This document shows positions 63,494 to 64,000 of a stretch of DNA of 64,000 nt, piece by piece. Position 1 is the stretch's first letter. The number at the start of each line of letters is the position of its first letter. Made by a program: the position numbers and the translations under genes. This DNA is from Erythrobacter sp. Alg231-14 (lineage in GTDB: Bacteria > Pseudomonadota > Alphaproteobacteria > Sphingomonadales > Sphingomonadaceae): positions 1 through 64,000 of the forward strand of contig NZ_LT702999.1 in assembly GCF_900149685.1 (NCBI RefSeq). Reading direction: 5' to 3'. The notes under the pieces are model-generated. The model worked only from the letters and a program-made list of their open reading frames with translations. It did no database searches and was not told where the DNA came from.

Positions 63494-64000
63494 CTAACCA
63501 GGTCGATAGACCAAGAAAACATTGTTGGCGGGCATTTCCCGACGCGCAGTTCGGGTCAGGCCGTTCGCATGGGCCAATGCGTCCATATCCGCCAGACGGC
63601 GGATACCCCATTCCGAATTGCGTGCGCGCAATCCTTCGTCAAATGCGATGTTCGAAGGGGCTGGTTCTACGCCGTGCTCAAAATATGGGCCGTACAGAAT
63701 AAGCGGCAAACTTTTGCCGCTCAAAATCTGCGCAGCGCCTTTGAACAATCCCACGCTCGCGGCCCATGGGCTGATATGTGTCATGTTGATGCACACAATT
63801 GCATCAACGGCTTCTGCATTCCAATGATCCGGCATGGATGCGTCCAAGACAACTGGTGAGCGTAGGTTCGTGCCCGAAAATTCGGTGCGATAAGCGCGGA
63901 TGGAGGCAACGGCTTCGCCATTTGGGTCGCTCGGCTGCCATGTCATCATCGGGAACCGGTCGGCAAAGAACACGGCGTGTTCACCCGAACCGCTCGCCAC
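63494..64000 (-). CDS. DUF938 methyltransferase-like protein, N-terminus cut
   Basis: The last 168 or so residues of a protein that enters from the right edge. ASGSGEHAVFFADRFP is the SAM-binding motif I of DUF938; DAIVCINMTHISPWAASVGL and LILYGPYFEHGVEPAPSN then WGIRRLADMDALA complete the family pattern. The start lies beyond the window. Confidence 0.88.
   Translation of the reverse strand: MASGSGEHAVFFADRFPMMTWQPSDPNGEAVASIRAYRTEFSGTNLRSPVVLDASMPDHWNAEAVDAIVCINMTHISPWAASVGLFKGAAQILSGKSLPLILYGPYFEHGVEPAPSNIAFDEGLRARNSEWGIRRLADMDALAHANGLTRTARREMPANNVFLVYRPG

Overview
The window looks like chromosomal DNA of a sphingomonad alphaproteobacterium, most likely Erythrobacteraceae. That placement is inferred from gene order and protein style, not from a database search. 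The orders infA-maf-RNase E/G-like-yacG and hisG-hisD-nusB-thiL-hppA are typical of this group. A TonB-dependent receptor, exported caspase, M16 protease, Ni superoxide dismutase, carotenoid oxygenase and wax-ester synthase also fit a marine or aerobic heterotroph. No insertion sequence, integrase, prophage or CRISPR array was seen. Both ends cut through genes.

Layout. 1-1687 (minus) is a small accessory cassette: a 55-residue peptide ending in eight prolines and Gly-Leu-Phe, a HEAT-repeat-like protein and a cupin-like protein that runs off the left edge. It is the best candidate here for an undescribed system, possibly peptide modification. 1817-6017 holds two hotdog thioesterases, a class A penicillin-binding protein and CobS. 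6125-10020 is a detoxification group (cupin, two glutathione transferases, TetR, DUF2236, DUF1428) with two matching 16-bp operator-like sites between the divergent TetR and glutathione transferase genes. It sits between cobS and the J-domain/BolA pair. 10017-14400 carries J-domain, BolA, Nudix, SDR, epoxide-hydrolase-like and DUF2332 genes.

14562-20228 is the hisG-hisD-nusB-thiL-hppA run, closed by a strong terminator. 20414-25979 holds an acetyltransferase/JmjC-like cupin pair, TesB, a universal stress protein and a carotenoid oxygenase; the last two diverge around a perfect FNR/FixK-type box. 26014-27094 is a Ni-superoxide dismutase operon: a small His-rich membrane protein, SodN and an S26-type maturation protease. 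Then come uvrC, a flavoprotein, a wax ester synthase with a histone-H1-like tail and its overlapping lipase-like partner, and a TonB receptor with a duplicated cysteine module inserted in its barrel.

36818-39017 is infA-maf-RNase-yacG and tRNA-Phe. purC (39061) is separated from purS-purQ (44688-45628) by an exported caspase and an M16 protease. 45667-51012 holds a GGDEF-EAL regulator, glmS and a DMT transporter. 51201-59489 is a glycan locus with four glycosyltransferases, a beta-propeller-like protein, a methyltransferase and a flippase. The right end has a CpaF ATPase, two small membrane proteins, another DMT transporter, an entericidin-like lipoprotein and a truncated DUF938 methyltransferase.
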